Notes under the pieces: model-generated
Seen by the model: only the letters and a program-made list of their open reading frames with translations
The model's database searches: none
Told to the model about the DNA's origin: nothing
Position numbers and translations under genes: made by a program
Part shown: one piece after another, positions 23,904 to 38,444 of the stretch
Layout: each line of letters begins with the position of its first letter
How positions within the stretch are numbered: position 1 is the first letter of the stretch
Assembly: GCA_011800155.1 (NCBI GenBank)
Contig: CM022370.1
Location: 1,860,001-1,924,000, forward strand
Length of the DNA: 64,000 nucleotides
Direction of reading: 5' to 3'
DNA from: Flammulina velutipes
Lineage: Eukaryota > Basidiomycota > Agaricomycetes > Agaricales > Physalacriaceae

Positions 23904-26900
23904 TCAATCGCGACCGCGGGAACGACCATTGGGCGCAGTCAACATCTTCAGAATCGAATCCTTGGCGAAGTTGATAGCAGACTCGGAGCCTACAGGAATT
24001 GTGAGCATTTGAAAAGAGACACACAATATAGAAACATACCAAGAATGACGATAGTGCTGTTCTCCCTGCTCACAGTAATATCTGCACCAGTCTCATTGCG
24101 AAGGCGAGCAACGTTGGCACCCTTGCTTCCAACGATCCGAGGGAAGATGGATCGGTCGGGAAGGGTCAAGAACCCGACGGTGGTCATCTTCTCAGCAGCA
24201 GCAATGGCATCAGCGAGAGCCTTGGTAGCCTTGTCAAGACCAGCCTGGTCGCGGGCCTTCAGTGTCCAGGTCGATACACCTTCTTCAGCATCCTTGTAGT
24301 TGGGCACAACCTCCCAAATCCCCGTAGCAGGGATGTCTTCATCAGCCGCATCGATACGAGCAGATGCAGCTTCATCGGAGACAGGACGAGCAGGCAGTGC
24401 AGCAGGCTTGGCTTGCACTGACTGGTCTACCTGAACGCCATAGGAGCGTAAGCCACGGAAAAAGTTGCCTTGCTGAGAGATAGCATGCTGGTACTTGAGC
24501 GGGACTTCGACAGTGGCCGTAACACCTTGAGGGGCAGGAGCCTTGACCGAGGTCTAAATATAGTTAGAAGATAGACATGAAAGATAGATCAATTGACAAT
24601 ACCTTCAAGTCCTCGATGGCCTTCTCGCAAGCAGCACGAGAACCGGACACCTTCACCAAGTTGGCAGGATCACTGTCAGCAAAATCGGCCGCATTCAGGG
24701 CTTCACCAAATTGGCCATAGGAGCGGGAGCCGGGGAACTGAATTTGAACACCATGGCGGTTCTGAAGTTCATTCAAGTTCTGTCCTCCACGCCCGATGAA
24801 AGCACGGTGCTGGGGAGCAGGGATATCGATTGCCAGAACCACGCGATCACGTAGGCCAGCAACGGTCTGCTCGAGCTCCTTTTTGATCTTTTCGACGAGC
24901 TTCGCCTCTCCACGGAGACGGACATCGTCAGAAGGTTCGCCTTGACGAGGGCTGATGCAGGTCAGTCAATAATGAATGGATAAAAAACGAGTTCTGAACT
25001 CACAATCGAATGAGACTGGCAAGAACCTTGGGGTCCGAAGACCCGCCGCAGCGCACAACAATATCCTTGAGACCCTGTCCTCCAGCGCCGATAAGAGTAC
25101 GATGATACTTGCTCTCAATGGTCAAGGAGAGATTGACTTCACCAGTGGCCTGGTCAGAGATAGCTAGGATGGCTGCCTTGGCAGCAGCGATTGCTTTCTT
25201 CGTTCCGCGGACCGTGATATTGGTGACTTCCGAATTCTCTGAAGCCTTGTCAACGTCGATCATAGCATCGGAGCTGTCCTTGATCTCGTTGATGGATGCG
25301 CCGCCACGTCCCAAAATGCGAGCAACATTCTTGGTGGGCACAGAGAACTTGAGAACATTGTTGGACTCCTTCTCGAACTCAACGGCCTGTGGATCGCTAC
25401 GTCAGGGACAATCACGAAGAGAAGAGAATAACATACATCAAGTAGCTCAGCCTTTGCGCCAGCGACCCCTTTCTTGCCTCCTTTGATCAGGACTTCGTCA
25501 GGTTTCAGCTGCTCTCGGGTCTTCGCCTCTCCATTTTCAGACAATTGCCGGGGGAAGGTGATCTTGACGGCATATCTGTCCTCCAACTTAATGGCATACT
25601 TGCCACTCGTACCAATCAACGAAGAGTGGTACTGGTTGGGAATTTTGAGGATTTCAGAGGTCTCGTCGGCCTAAAATTGGTTTAGATAGACGTCGAGAAA
25701 AGGAGTGGAATTACTCACGATCCTCTCGACTTGGGAGAGGATGCGCCGCTTAGCCTCCTCGACGTTCTCCTTCCTACCAGTGATCTGTCATAGGAATTAG
25801 ATAGGCAGACAAACGGAACGAGAAGGGATACGTACCGTAACCTTGGACTTTTGGTGGACAGCCTTCTTCTTCTTGGAACCTTCCTTCTCCTTCTCGTCGA
25901 CATCGTCAGAAACGTCGACTCTAACACCAAGTTGGTCTCGGAGTTTGTTTACACCGACACCCATAGCACCGACGATCCGACCAACATACTCACGCTCGAT
26001 ATCGAAGTCAGTTGACTGCGACAAACATCAGCTTACGTTCAATCGACGAGGAAGAAACGAAACATACGTAGCTATTCACGATGATGTCGTTCTTAGCATT
26101 CTCAACGATGGTCAAAATTTCCTTTACCGCGCGATCAACGTCAGCACTGGCACCACGAATGAGGATGATGTCTTCTCCGGCGGGATCCAAAGCAGCAGCT
26201 CCAACTTTGATAGACAAAGCTTTCTCTTCACCAATGATACTGGGACGATTTCAGCATTTTAGTATGCAGTAAAGATAAAACAACGTACGCGTTGAGGGTT
26301 GTGCCGCTTTGACCAACAACAGCTTCGTGCCACCGTTTCTCGACAGCGATACTCTCGCTTTTGACCTCACCTGCCTCCTTGGCCAACTTGTTCAACTCCT
26401 TGGAAACATCGTCAAGGTGTTTCTTTTTGTCATCGGGAGATGGGGACGCGTTTGGCGAAAATGGATCATAGACCAACAAGACGTTGGATTGCTCCGAATC
26501 CTCAGCAGGGAAGTAGACAGAGACGTTGTGTGCTTCGTGGAATTGTTTGATCCTATTTTGGAATTCGTAAGTATGAACCCCATAAGATGTTGAGTGAGCT
26601 TACTTCTTCGCATTCTTGCCAGTAATAACGCGGTGGAGAAGCCAATCGATGGAGACCTCGGTTGTTGCCCCGATAAGTTTACCAAGTAATTCAGAGACCT
26701 GCCTGACCACAGCATCCACAGCAGACTTTTCGCCAACCAAGTCAATGGTGATCGAAGCAGCGGAGGCGATGCTGGAGGGCGACGGTGTATAAACGGAGAC
26801 ACCAGCATTCTCGGACATGAGCTTCTTGGGGTAGTTGATGCGCAGCATGTAGGTAAGGAGCTGGCGTGAAACTGCAACTGGTCCGGGGAGAGGGAACTCG

Positions 26901-28201
26901 TGAATGTACTTGGAATTGGCCTGGGTCATGACGGCAGTGAGACCGTTGGCAAGATCGGCTGGTAAACCCCAGACGGCGACCTCATCGCTGGCGTCTTCAG
27001 CCTTGGCTACGACGACAGCGCACTTGCTGGCATTCATGACTTCCTGAGTAGCCGGGCCTGTGAGAAGACGATGCTGACGTTTGGGCAACGAAATCTTGAG
27101 GGAGGTAACGCCGGACTGCAGAGTCTCGATTGTAGACTTGATGGTATCAACGACACGTGTAACAGCTTCGCGATCGCCACTGGCAGAGACTTCGCGCTCA
27201 GCAATGTTCAGAGAGAGCTTGATATCATCCGAATCGGCGACGCTCTCGAACTGTGCTTTCCTCGCGATAACAAAAGGAAGGAGGTGGGCGGGGATGTCCT
27301 TGACGCGTTGGGTGGTCCTGGAGGTCTTTGAAGCAATTATTTGCTTCAAGAGAGCCTCAGCCTCGTATGCCAACGGTTGAGGGCCAACCACAGTGACAGG
27401 AACGAGAACCTCGTCCTCCTCATCGTCCTGAGAAGGAGAAGCATTGCCGTTGACGGTTTCCTTCCTAGGGATATCGATCTTGACGTTGGTCTGGTCACGA
27501 ATCTGCTTCAAAGTAGCGCCTACCGAAAAGGGTTAGAAGCCTGGGACACGTAAATGATATGGATGCTGACCCTTGGGACCGATGATGGTAGCAATGGTTG
27601 AAGCAGGAGCCTGAACGACGACAGTGACCTGTATGGCGAGATTAATACGAGGAAAAAACGAAAGAAAATGACACGTACGACGGGGCTGAGCAAAGCGAGA
27701 AGACTCCTTTTCGCCTTGTCCAATTCCTTCTGAGAATCGGCCTTCATGTGAAAGGTGGTCTGGCGGGCCTTCTGGTTACCTGAAGCGTCAACTTTGACCT
27801 TGTACTTTGCCATGACCTGTTTGAGCACTTCGCCAATTGAAGTCGGCTTGCCCTCTTTTCCAGAGGACAGGTCGATGGCGGAGAGCGTGAACGAGTCGGT
27901 GAAGACTGGGGCCTTGGCAGCGGGTTTGATACGAGGTCCGTTAGAGGATCCCCATGCCGTCGCTGGCGCCGCAGTGGCGGAAGGAGTCGGGGCGAGCGAG
28001 GGAAATGCGTCCTGCGAGTCGGTGTCCAAGCTGCGCTGAGCCTGTTGTTGGGCCTGGTTGCGTGCCTTCACAGGAGCATCCGAGAGTGTAGGGAAAGGAT
28101 CTGGCGTTCCTTCGAGCTCATGTCTCCTCTGTTCACTGTGAGCCCGGCAACGTGTACGACGACGAGATATTTACCTGGAGATCAGCAGCAGAAAGCGCCA
28201 T
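23904..28201 (-). CDS. Vigilin / SCP160-type multi-KH RNA-binding protein
   Basis: Polysome- and ER-associated RNA-binding protein built from repeated KH domains. Starts MALSAADLQ, then RRHELEGTPDPFPTLSDAPV and a disordered stretch. At least eight KH domains keep a GxxG loop: IIGPKGATLK, VVGQSGTTLN, IVGAMGVGVNKLRD, LIGTSGKYA, ILGRGGASINEI, LIGAGGQGLKDI, FIGRGGQNLNEL and IVGSKGANVARL. Other domains (around 26600-27500) have degenerate loops, as in yeast Scp160 and animal vigilin. About a dozen introns, each near 50 nt, leave roughly 1,200 residues, the family's usual size. The C-terminal end is basic (NGRSRGRD) and stops at 23904. Role in translation fidelity or mRNA localisation is inferred from the family. 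Confidence 0.93.
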
Positions 28202-28458
28202 TGCGGGTGTCCAAGAACGAAAAGCCTTTGACGGTTAATGACCTGAGCGATGAGCGCAAACTCAACGCGTATTTAAAAGCTAAACAAGAGAGATGGTGGA
28301 CGAAAGCAAAAGTAATTTCGGACTCGGCCGCGGCACGCAACATTTCTCTACCCTGACGTGGCACTCGCATCTTGTAATTAGAGATTACTGTACTTTATAT
28401 CGAGGCTGGTTATTACTGTTGTACTACTATCCATACAAATAGTGCCATTTAAAAGCCT

Positions 28459-31182
28459 TTAGCTGAGGTAGGGCCCCATGGGATGTCTTGTGGCATACAG
28501 GAAGGAATCGTTGAATAGTCCTCCACTATCAACAAAAATAAATATCGGAAATGAAGATGCAATAAACAGAAGACTTGCCTCGGATCCTGCACCCAATTGG
28601 GTATGCTGCTAGAAGCCTCAAGCCACTTATTCACGTCACCCTCCATGTCAAATACCGACATATCAGCTTGGGTGTCGCCCAACCAGGTATTGTTTGCATG
28701 TGGTAATAGTCCAAATAACGTTGGATCCAGGTCTGACAGGTCCAGCGGTGGATGGTTCTGGCCAGTAGCATAACCCGAAACAACCGCTAGCGAAGGTTTC
28801 CTTTCGTATGGTGTCGGAGGTTGCGAGGAGGTTGGTAGATCAGCCAAAACTTGCAGCGAGTGACTGGAAAGAAAGTCAGAGATGTTCGGAAACCAAGGGC
28901 AGCTGTGCGATACATACATTAGCCGTGTAGAGATACTGAAACTAGAACTATAATCAGTGCTATTCGAGCAAGATATGGTTCGGACACTTACATCTCTTGT
29001 GCTGAACTTAGAACTCGTATACAGCGATACAAATCCTCCAGGTCTCGACCACCTGCAGGTTGATGCGGATTGAGGTGTCTGCGTTTCCTTATGCTGCTAA
29101 CGAGTATTATCCCAGCTGAGAATGCGGTCATCTGAAATCGTTAGACGAAACTCACTATCAAACAAAACCTAAGAACATACCTCAAGAGCGAAAAATGGAT
29201 TCTTATGTGTTTGCTGATAAGTCTCCAGGAGTCGACTCAGCAGCCTTGCGGCATTCATGCATATGGCCATGGACGGAATCGCCTGTCGAGTATTCTTATG
29301 CATAAATGGACGATGGACGAAAATCTGAATATCGTAGTACATGAGATAGAGGAAACCCGATTCGCGAGAGTACAGAGTTGACTGGGCATGTTCCCATCTC
29401 ACTGCAAAACGGTCAACACGTTTCGTGATAAACGATGAGAAAAAGAAATCTAACGATGATCAGGAATGGCAATGAACCACGCGTTCAACATAGAATCGAT
29501 TAGGGAGACTGTGTTATCGTCAGGACCACTAGGGCATCCGGCTGCTTGTCTCGACTTCTTCGTTCCGTATATTGTCTTCATGACGACGGAGATGATATTG
29601 ACCATCCGCAAGTGATGAAGGAATGCACTGATACGGGCAGGTTTATCAGGCGGTTGCTTGAAATCGCTCTCCGGATTGCCAGTGGACATGTATTCGTCGT
29701 CACACTGGATTGGGAAATCCAGATCAAAGCTGAATAAATTCAGTAGGTTCTCAGCTATCTCTAGAGAAAGATGAAGCTCACTCTTCGTCTCGTATCGAGA
29801 AAGGGCGTCCAAAGTAAAGACCAAGGTGGCGGTCAAGGACGATCAAACACCAGAAAACTCTCTTCTTGATCTCGCTTTCTACTGTTGGTTTCCCTTGATG
29901 GCGCCTATGATAGCCCAGTTCGATAGCATAGCGAATGCCTATCCCAAGAATGACCCAATTAGACTGTGGTGCTGATGTGCCCGCTGTATATTCCCCGTGG
30001 AGCTGAGGTAATTCATATTATATTGCGATGCCACCGGCTTACGATGAAATGACTTACGACACAATATTGGACATCATGGATTGTTGGGCAGGTAAACAGT
30101 GGGCGAGGTATTGACGCCGTTTGAACAAAGTATTTCCAGCCGGCGGAGTGTTTGGAGACCCCGTCCAATAAGACACGGGGGTCGTTTGAGCCCCGAGATG
30201 CAATTGCGCATACCAGCAAGACGACGAATCCGAAACTATAGTCGGTGTGATGCAGACCAGCGGACACATCTTTTCGAAACGATGATTCGTGGAGTACCGG
30301 TAGTGAAATCGATGTCACAAAGTATAAATCGATGAGGTTTTGAAGCAAGTCGCTGTCAGGAAATTGCAGATGCGGTCGATAGATAGCATCCGCCCCGGTT
30401 TCCCACTGTGCGGAAATGAGTCAGTGTCGGTAGAGGTTGGCAATCGAACGGGATGAACCGGATTCATAGACCATTTTTTTCCGCCTCCGCTCCTACTCAG
30501 CGCGCCGTTCATGCTGGGAGTCGAGTCCATCATCTTGCACATGAAATAGATGTTGCTGGAGGGGCCAAAATAACGAATATTCTGGTAGATGGAAAACCGC
30601 TTGAAGTCATCAACCATTTCCATGTATTCCTCGTCGAGTTCTGGGTCCTCATTGTTGACTGGAGTAGATCCTGGATGGGGAGAGGTAGAGGTCCTATCTC
30701 TGCTAGTATGGCGTAAGGTTAGGCATCAAATATCAGGATGTTGTGCGCACCTGGTCCGAAGAGCATCTTCCAACTGCTGCACCTTCAAAGTAAGTTGACT
30801 GACTTCCTTGGCGCTGTTCAAGCGTTAAAGGGGTCAGACTGAAATGTCAAAAAGGACTAACTAGTTCTTTATTCCACGTCTCTACTAGAACGTCAGTGAT
30901 TTGGATGACGGTACATGCACCTGACTAACCTTTATTGGGTGTTCGTGCGTGCAAGGTTTGCCGTTTAACTGACAGCTTGAACACTCATTGTTGGGCATCG
31001 TGGAACTATCGCCTGCTCTACCGTTTAATTCGTAGCCCCGTCCATGATGTGAAACATACATTTTACTGTCCTCGTGAGAGTATGTTCAATGGTTATACAA
31101 GAAACGTACTTTTTCGTTTTCGACAGAAATCACAAGAATTAGCCAGCCGCGGCTGCTTTCGGGCATTCACCAATGTCGACAT
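28459..31182 (-). CDS. Zn2Cys6 fungal transcription factor 1
   Basis: Nuclear regulator. The zinc cluster is assembled from three exons: SCDFCRKRK, a one-residue junction I-K-C split by an intron, then DSSTMPNNECSSCQLNGKPC, giving the six cysteines with C-x2-C-x6-C and C-x2-C-x6-C spacing. A coiled-coil follows (VSQLTLKVQQLEDAL). The fungal-specific regulatory domain contains HESSFRKDVSAGLHHTDYSF, VLLVCAIASRGSNDPRVLLD and FVHRPFMHKN. The last intron (28526-28578) starts GCAAGT; with it the protein ends SFLYATRHPMGPYLS, while without splicing it would stop at 28449. The start ATG at 31180-31182 precedes STLVNARKQPRLANSCDFC. Paralogue of the regulator at 59158-62063, with two introns at the same places in the zinc cluster. 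Targets unknown. Divergent from ERO1. Confidence 0.86.
28526..28578 (-). other. Probable GC-AG intron in Zn2Cys6 factor 1
   Basis: Minus strand donor AG|GCAAGT, the usual GC-donor context, and acceptor TTGATAG. Retention would give an alternative C-terminus ending at 28449, so this is less certain than the two other GC-AG introns. Confidence 0.6.
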
Positions 31183-31819
31183 GAAGGTAAGAAACACGAG
31201 GAGCGCGTACCCGGGGGGACGAACGAGTGATCAAATCGTTATGACACACTGCACGCCACACTAGCTGGATGATTTGTGAATCAGCTTGTCAATGTCATGC
31301 CTGCTTGGTGAGTCCTTACCAATTTGCTACACGTGTTCCTTCATGATCGCGCTCGTGGGGCGACGCTACGGCAACTGCTCTCGCGTTGCGCCACAGACTT
31401 TTGAACATACGGGAAGCGAAGACAGATAATGGGAGTTACAGAGAGACATTGATTTAGAAAACTTCGGAGAAATTTGACATCAGTTGACTGGTAACTGAAG
31501 GCTGGACGACCTACTGGGTCTTCAGCAGCCATTGTACAATTATGTTGAACGGCGCGCGATTGAAACAAGTTTTGAAGCAAGTAAGACTAGTCTATTGTCG
31601 CCCTTTAACAGTTTAACTTGTCTGGAATGAGTCGGGACTCGGGATTCGGTCGGGATATGGTCGGCTTAAGGACGAGGCTGACCGAGATTCGGGCACGTGA
31701 CCATGCCATCCTTCAACTTCGGACTACGTGGCGGTCAAACGGCGGCTCACTTGCATTGCATCTACTTTCCTTAACAACGTCACATCTTGCCTTTCATCCA
31801 CCACCATCGCTCAATATCC
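31183..31819. other. Divergent promoter region (Zn2Cys6 factor 1 / ERO1)
   Basis: Contains an E-box-like CACGTGA at 31694-31700 and CTACGTGGCGG at 31724-31734, about 90-125 bases upstream of ERO1; ACGTGG is also the core of unfolded-protein-response elements in several eukaryotes. A 79-codon minus frame at 31341-31580 has no support and is probably leader sequence. Confidence 0.4.
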
Positions 31820-33784
31820 ATGAGTTCTTGTCGTCTACTGCGTACCGGCCTCATCATCCAGGCATTACTGCCGCTCGTCCCAGCATCCCAGTCTCTGTTC
31901 GCCAACCGGTTCTCGGTGGATGCAAAAGTGCAAGCCGTCCTTGAACATAATCCTGCGAAACAGCCAGCTTGCGAAAAACCAGTGGTGCGTCTTTTTCAAC
32001 ACTTAATCATCTCAATTATAACACTTGTAATAGCCTACCGGTCCGATAGACACGACATCCTGCGATTATGAAACAATCGACAGCATAAACGATGTCCTCT
32101 ATGAATCTCTTCATGATTTAGTGGATACTCCTTTCTTCAAATATTTCCAGGTATGTTCACTCGACTATATTTACCACAGTCACTTCATATCCCGCCTCCA
32201 GGCCGATTTATATCGCGAATGCCCGTTCTGGGATGACTATGGATCATGTAGTAACCCAGGATGTGCTATATCTAGCGTCGATGAAGTACGTTTTTCTTAG
32301 CATCCTCGTCACTCTCGCTTACCATCTCGCAGAGTGACGTTCCAGAACGATTCCGCGCAACCATGTTGAGCAAGATTGGTTCGCCAGACCTTCATCAGCT
32401 ACCGGGCTGCTACTATCGAGACTCGGATTTCTGTTTCCTTGATGACCACACCGGTAAGCGGGCCACCCATCCATCCATCCACTCATACTCATCACCAACC
32501 GTTTCTAGAGGGTGATTACTACGATCTTTCACTCATTCCTGAACGATACACTGGATACTCCGGCGCTGACGCTCAACGTGTCTGGAAAACAATATACGAA
32601 GAAAACTGTTTTGGACTATCAGAAGCAAATCTCGTCTCGTCAAAGCCAGGTCCAGCGGCGGTGGTACCAGATACCCTTGCCTCAGACGGTGCGGATCAAT
32701 GTCTGGAGAAGCGAGTGTATTACAAGATTGTTTCGGGATTACATGCCTCCATTTCAACGCACATATGCATGGAACATCTTAACCAGACCACCGGAGAATG
32801 GGTATGTCTTCCAACATGTTCACGGACTTAATCTCAATTTCCATAGGGTCCAAATCTCCAGTGCTTTGTGAACCGAATTGCAGCACATCCTGAGCGACTT
32901 CAATATATCTATTTCAATACTGTCCTACTTCTCAGAGCGGTGTCTCGCCTCAGCCCATACTTATCCGCATACGACTACTGCTCGACCGGAACTCACGAGG
33001 ACGACCTAGTTACTAGGGTGAAACTTGACAAAGTCATTGATGTCGCACAACATGCAGGCAAATTTGACGAGTCAATCCTATTCCGTGGAGAGAATGCAAA
33101 TGTAAGTGCCAGGTTTCTTGATGGTTGCCCCGCTAACCAAATAAAATTATTAGGTCCTTAAAGAGGAGTTCAAGACGCATTTCCGCAACGTTACACGTAT
33201 GATGGACTGTGTTGGATGCGATAAATGTCGACTGTGGGGCAAAGTTCAGACGACTGGTGTTGCCACTGCTTTGAAGATTCTTTTCGAATTGGATGAAAAG
33301 GCACTCGAGTAAGCTGATCTCCATTGTTCCTAAGAGTTTTGCTTATTCTGGACAGTCCGAACGCAAATGCAAATCTATTGCAACGATCTGAAGTTGTGGC
33401 GTTAATTAATACCCTCCACCGCTTCAGCGAGAGTCTCAATGCCGTCAACATCTTCAGACAGATGTGGTCTGAGGCGGACGAGAAAGCCGGGATTATCCAG
33501 GAAGCGGAAAAATCTGTCAACTGGGCGAAGGTATGTCATTTGACGTTCTTTCTTTATCGTATGCTGAATCTTGTACCTAGTCACGACCTTCGCAGCAAGT
33601 GGGAAGCAAGGATTACGAGAACAAGATATTAGAAGCTTGCGAGCATGTGCTGAAAGTCTGTCGCGATAGCACATGGGTGTGCATGGTTGCGATTATGAAT
33701 CTGTGGGGAGACTTTATAGCGAGGGTGTCATCGATCTTTTCTATCTCTACCAGGGGCAGTGGGCCTACGCATGTAGAGTTTTGA
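31820..33784 (+). CDS. ERO1: ER oxidoreductin ERO1
   Basis: FAD-linked thiol oxidase of the ER lumen that reoxidises protein disulfide isomerase with oxygen. The signal peptide is readable ([25 protein letters not shown]). The shuttle cysteines lie in the segment [20 protein letters not shown] through [20 protein letters not shown]. The FAD-domain helices include [40 protein letters not shown] and [19 protein letters not shown]. The active-site motif is [20 protein letters not shown], the catalytic Cys pair next to FAD. About eight short introns. The C-terminus after [17 protein letters not shown] is short and lacks a visible membrane anchor or HDEL signal, so retention is probably through a partner. 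Complete and apparently functional. Confidence 0.94.
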
Positions 33785-33916
33785 GGTATTTAGAAGTAGT
33801 AATAATAATAAATGGACATTACTGTAAGTGTAGCCAAAGCTGCGGTCTGGCTTAGTCAGCTTCAATCTTTCTTTCCCACCACTTCGTTCGTCGTCGCCCA
33901 TGATTAGCGACCAATA

Positions 33917-35686
33917 ATGATTCTATTCGACGACGCCGACCAATTGGCCAAGCTTGATCCAATAGTCGCTGGTCCGACTCTGCGCCTTCCCGACCGCGCC
34001 GTCGGTCGTTCATCGTCCCCACTGCCCGACTACGAGACATCCCAAGCACAACATGAACGGGCCACGGCTGTCCATACTCCCAAGGAGAAGACGGACAAGA
34101 GATTCTGGAGAGCTACACTATGTGCACTATGTGTGTATGTAGTTATATCTGCAGCACTAGGAATCCCATTCATTGTCATGGTACGTGCCCCACATTATGC
34201 GGCGGGAGTTGATTGTCCATTCTTCGCAGCGTCTGAGAAAGTCACATCACAATCGTCCACCGCCATGGATTCCCCCAGACGAAGACGTGTCGACACTGCC
34301 CAAGCAAAATCTCGCGCATTCAGGCCTCTTCTCGCTGGACTCGACAGACTGCAACTCTTGGAACAACAGCGAAGACGTATCATCACACTCCCTCTACACC
34401 GCAATGTGAGCTATCTTCAAGTGCCCCTCGCTTTGACGATACTAATTCCTCTTAGTGCATCCCACTCCTTCGCGCCTTCTGGCACCCTCTCCGTCCGTTC
34501 CAACATTTCTCATGAGGAATCTAATATCATTGGAAATCTAACAGTCGCTATAAACCCCGACTACAACGTATCATCCATCCTCTTCCAGGTCTTCCTAGAA
34601 GCGTCATCCCCCGAATTACGACAGAGGACATTTGCATGTTTTGCCGATGAAGGCAGTGCTCGAGGCCTCTCCCTCTACGTGCGTACCATCTCCGACCGAT
34701 CTACTTGCTGTCACTGATGCATGTCCTCAGTTTCCCCAAACCTTAGACGAAAGTTCTTTATCGGTTCACATTGTCCTACTCTTCCCTCAATCCTCGACCT
34801 CCCTTTCCTCCTTCGAAACCTACCTCCCCATGTTCTCTCAGTCATTCTTGGACTTGAGTGATGTGTCGTTTGGTAGGGCAAGTATAGAAGGATACAAGAA
34901 GGATATTTCCTGTGATGTACGATTCCACATCAACCATCAGTGGTGTAGACTTACGTGACTTCTAGTTCCTACAAGCGCCTCGGATAAAGGTCAAGAACGC
35001 ATTGGCTGCGATCAATGGATCATTCAATGCTACAGAGAATCTTACAATAGATACTGTCGGCGGGTAAGCCTCCTGAGAAAGCGTTTAGTAGGATCTGCAC
35101 TAAAGATTCCTCCTTCCAGACCTATATCCGGACACATGATACTGGTGCAAGGTGAAGGGCGAACTGGCCCGACATTCTTTTCACTAGACACGGGGAACAG
35201 GTAAAAAGACTGTCGCCTTAATCCCGCTCTGTGCTCATCGTTTACAGTGACATAAACGCCAACATAACGTTCCAGGTCACCAGTGATTTTTACGGCCATA
35301 AGAAATTTATGGGAAGTGTCAAGAACTTCGGCGGACCACTCAATTTGGATCTATGGCATGAATCGTCGACACCGCCAGTGTCATTGGATCTCTATGTTCA
35401 AAACAACCAAGCGCCATCTAACGTATCTGTGGACGCCAACTTTGTTGGAATGTTTGATGTGCAGACTAAACTGGCATCGGCTTCGGTCAAGGAAACTGCG
35501 CAAGCTCCTATCGTCGATTCCACAGGCGATTTAATATACCGCAATTATGTCTACGACCAGACATCCCCTAATAGAGTAAAAGGATGGGTTGGATGGGGTG
35601 CGCGCAAGACTGGATGGGATTTCATGAACAGTCGGATCGAAATTGCATCGTCGCTGAGCCCTGTCGAGCTGACGTTAGGGTCTTGA
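33917..35686 (+). CDS. Single-pass membrane protein, basidiomycete hypothetical
   Basis: Not assigned to a named family. The first exon gives a 70-residue charged N-terminus (MILFDDADQLAKLDPIVAG, PDYETSQAQHERAT) followed by one hydrophobic helix (FWRATLCALCVYVVISAALG). The remaining residues would lie outside or in the lumen: a linker with PPPWIPPDEDVSTLP, then a beta-rich region with many N-glycosylation sequons (NISHEE, NLTVAIN, NVSSIL, NATENLT, NITFQV, NVSVDAN). Introns occur after IPFIVM, SLYTA and LSLY, and in the regions ISCD, TVGG and DTGN. The final exon is the longest and ends SSLSPVELTLGS. Topology resembles type II surface or ER proteins of unknown role that are widespread in mushrooms. 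Starts 133 bases after ERO1 on the same strand. Confidence 0.75.
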
Positions 35687-36099
35687 CGAGACTTGACTAC
35701 GAGAGGAGTATCTGTACTAACAGACGTTGGCATGTATCTGTTGCAATTGTATTCTATAGCGATCTTTCATACTTAGTGCATGTATACCCTACATAATTCG
35801 GAATAATTCGGGCCGTCCATCCGAGTTAGAATTGATTGAATCATCTCAAGGACGTTGTTCGCAATCCTTGGTTTGCATTCTTGGCAGTCTCTATTCGCCA
35901 ATGCAAAGGTAGGTACCAAGACAAACCGACGTGCTTGTATTCTGCGGGTCTCCAGCACGGAGGCTGATTGCAAAGGCTGTCGTTTTTTCACGATGGCGTG
36001 ATTGTGAATCATCGACCATCCTGTGGCTATATAGACCTCTTCAAGCTGACAACGGATCTTTACTCTTTTTACTTACCACCTTATCACTCATAAAACGAA
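35687..36099. promoter_or_regulatory. ATP sulfurylase promoter region
   Basis: 412 bases without a gene. A TATA-like CTATATAGA near 36030, about 70 bases before the ATG, is directly preceded by CTGTGG, which resembles the yeast Met31/32 core. The regulatory reading is weak. Confidence 0.3.
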
Positions 36100-38231
<2,132 letters not shown>

Positions 38232-38409
38232 GTGTAATGATTAGATATTCTAGATATTGTAAAGGGACGAACTGTGTAAACTAGTGTATTTAATCGGTAT
38301 CTATTTTCGGTTCTCACTGAAGGCAAGCTGGATCAAGGGCCAAGGCAAAGATTGCGCCACGCTAACGCGAACAGTGTCACAACATGTGATCGCAGCATGT
38401 CACGCACAC

Positions 38410-38419
38410 TCGCGCCAAA
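38410..38419. promoter_or_regulatory. E2F-like site upstream of RNase H2B
   Basis: TCGCGCCAAA, whose complement TTTGGCGCGA fits the E2F consensus TTTSGCGC(G/C), lies 25 bases before the RNase H2B start codon; ACGCG occurs again near 38365 (CTAACGCGAA), resembling MBF sites. Suggests S-phase transcription; inferred. Confidence 0.45.
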
Positions 38420-38444
38420 TTGTTTGCTTCTGACCACCATCATT

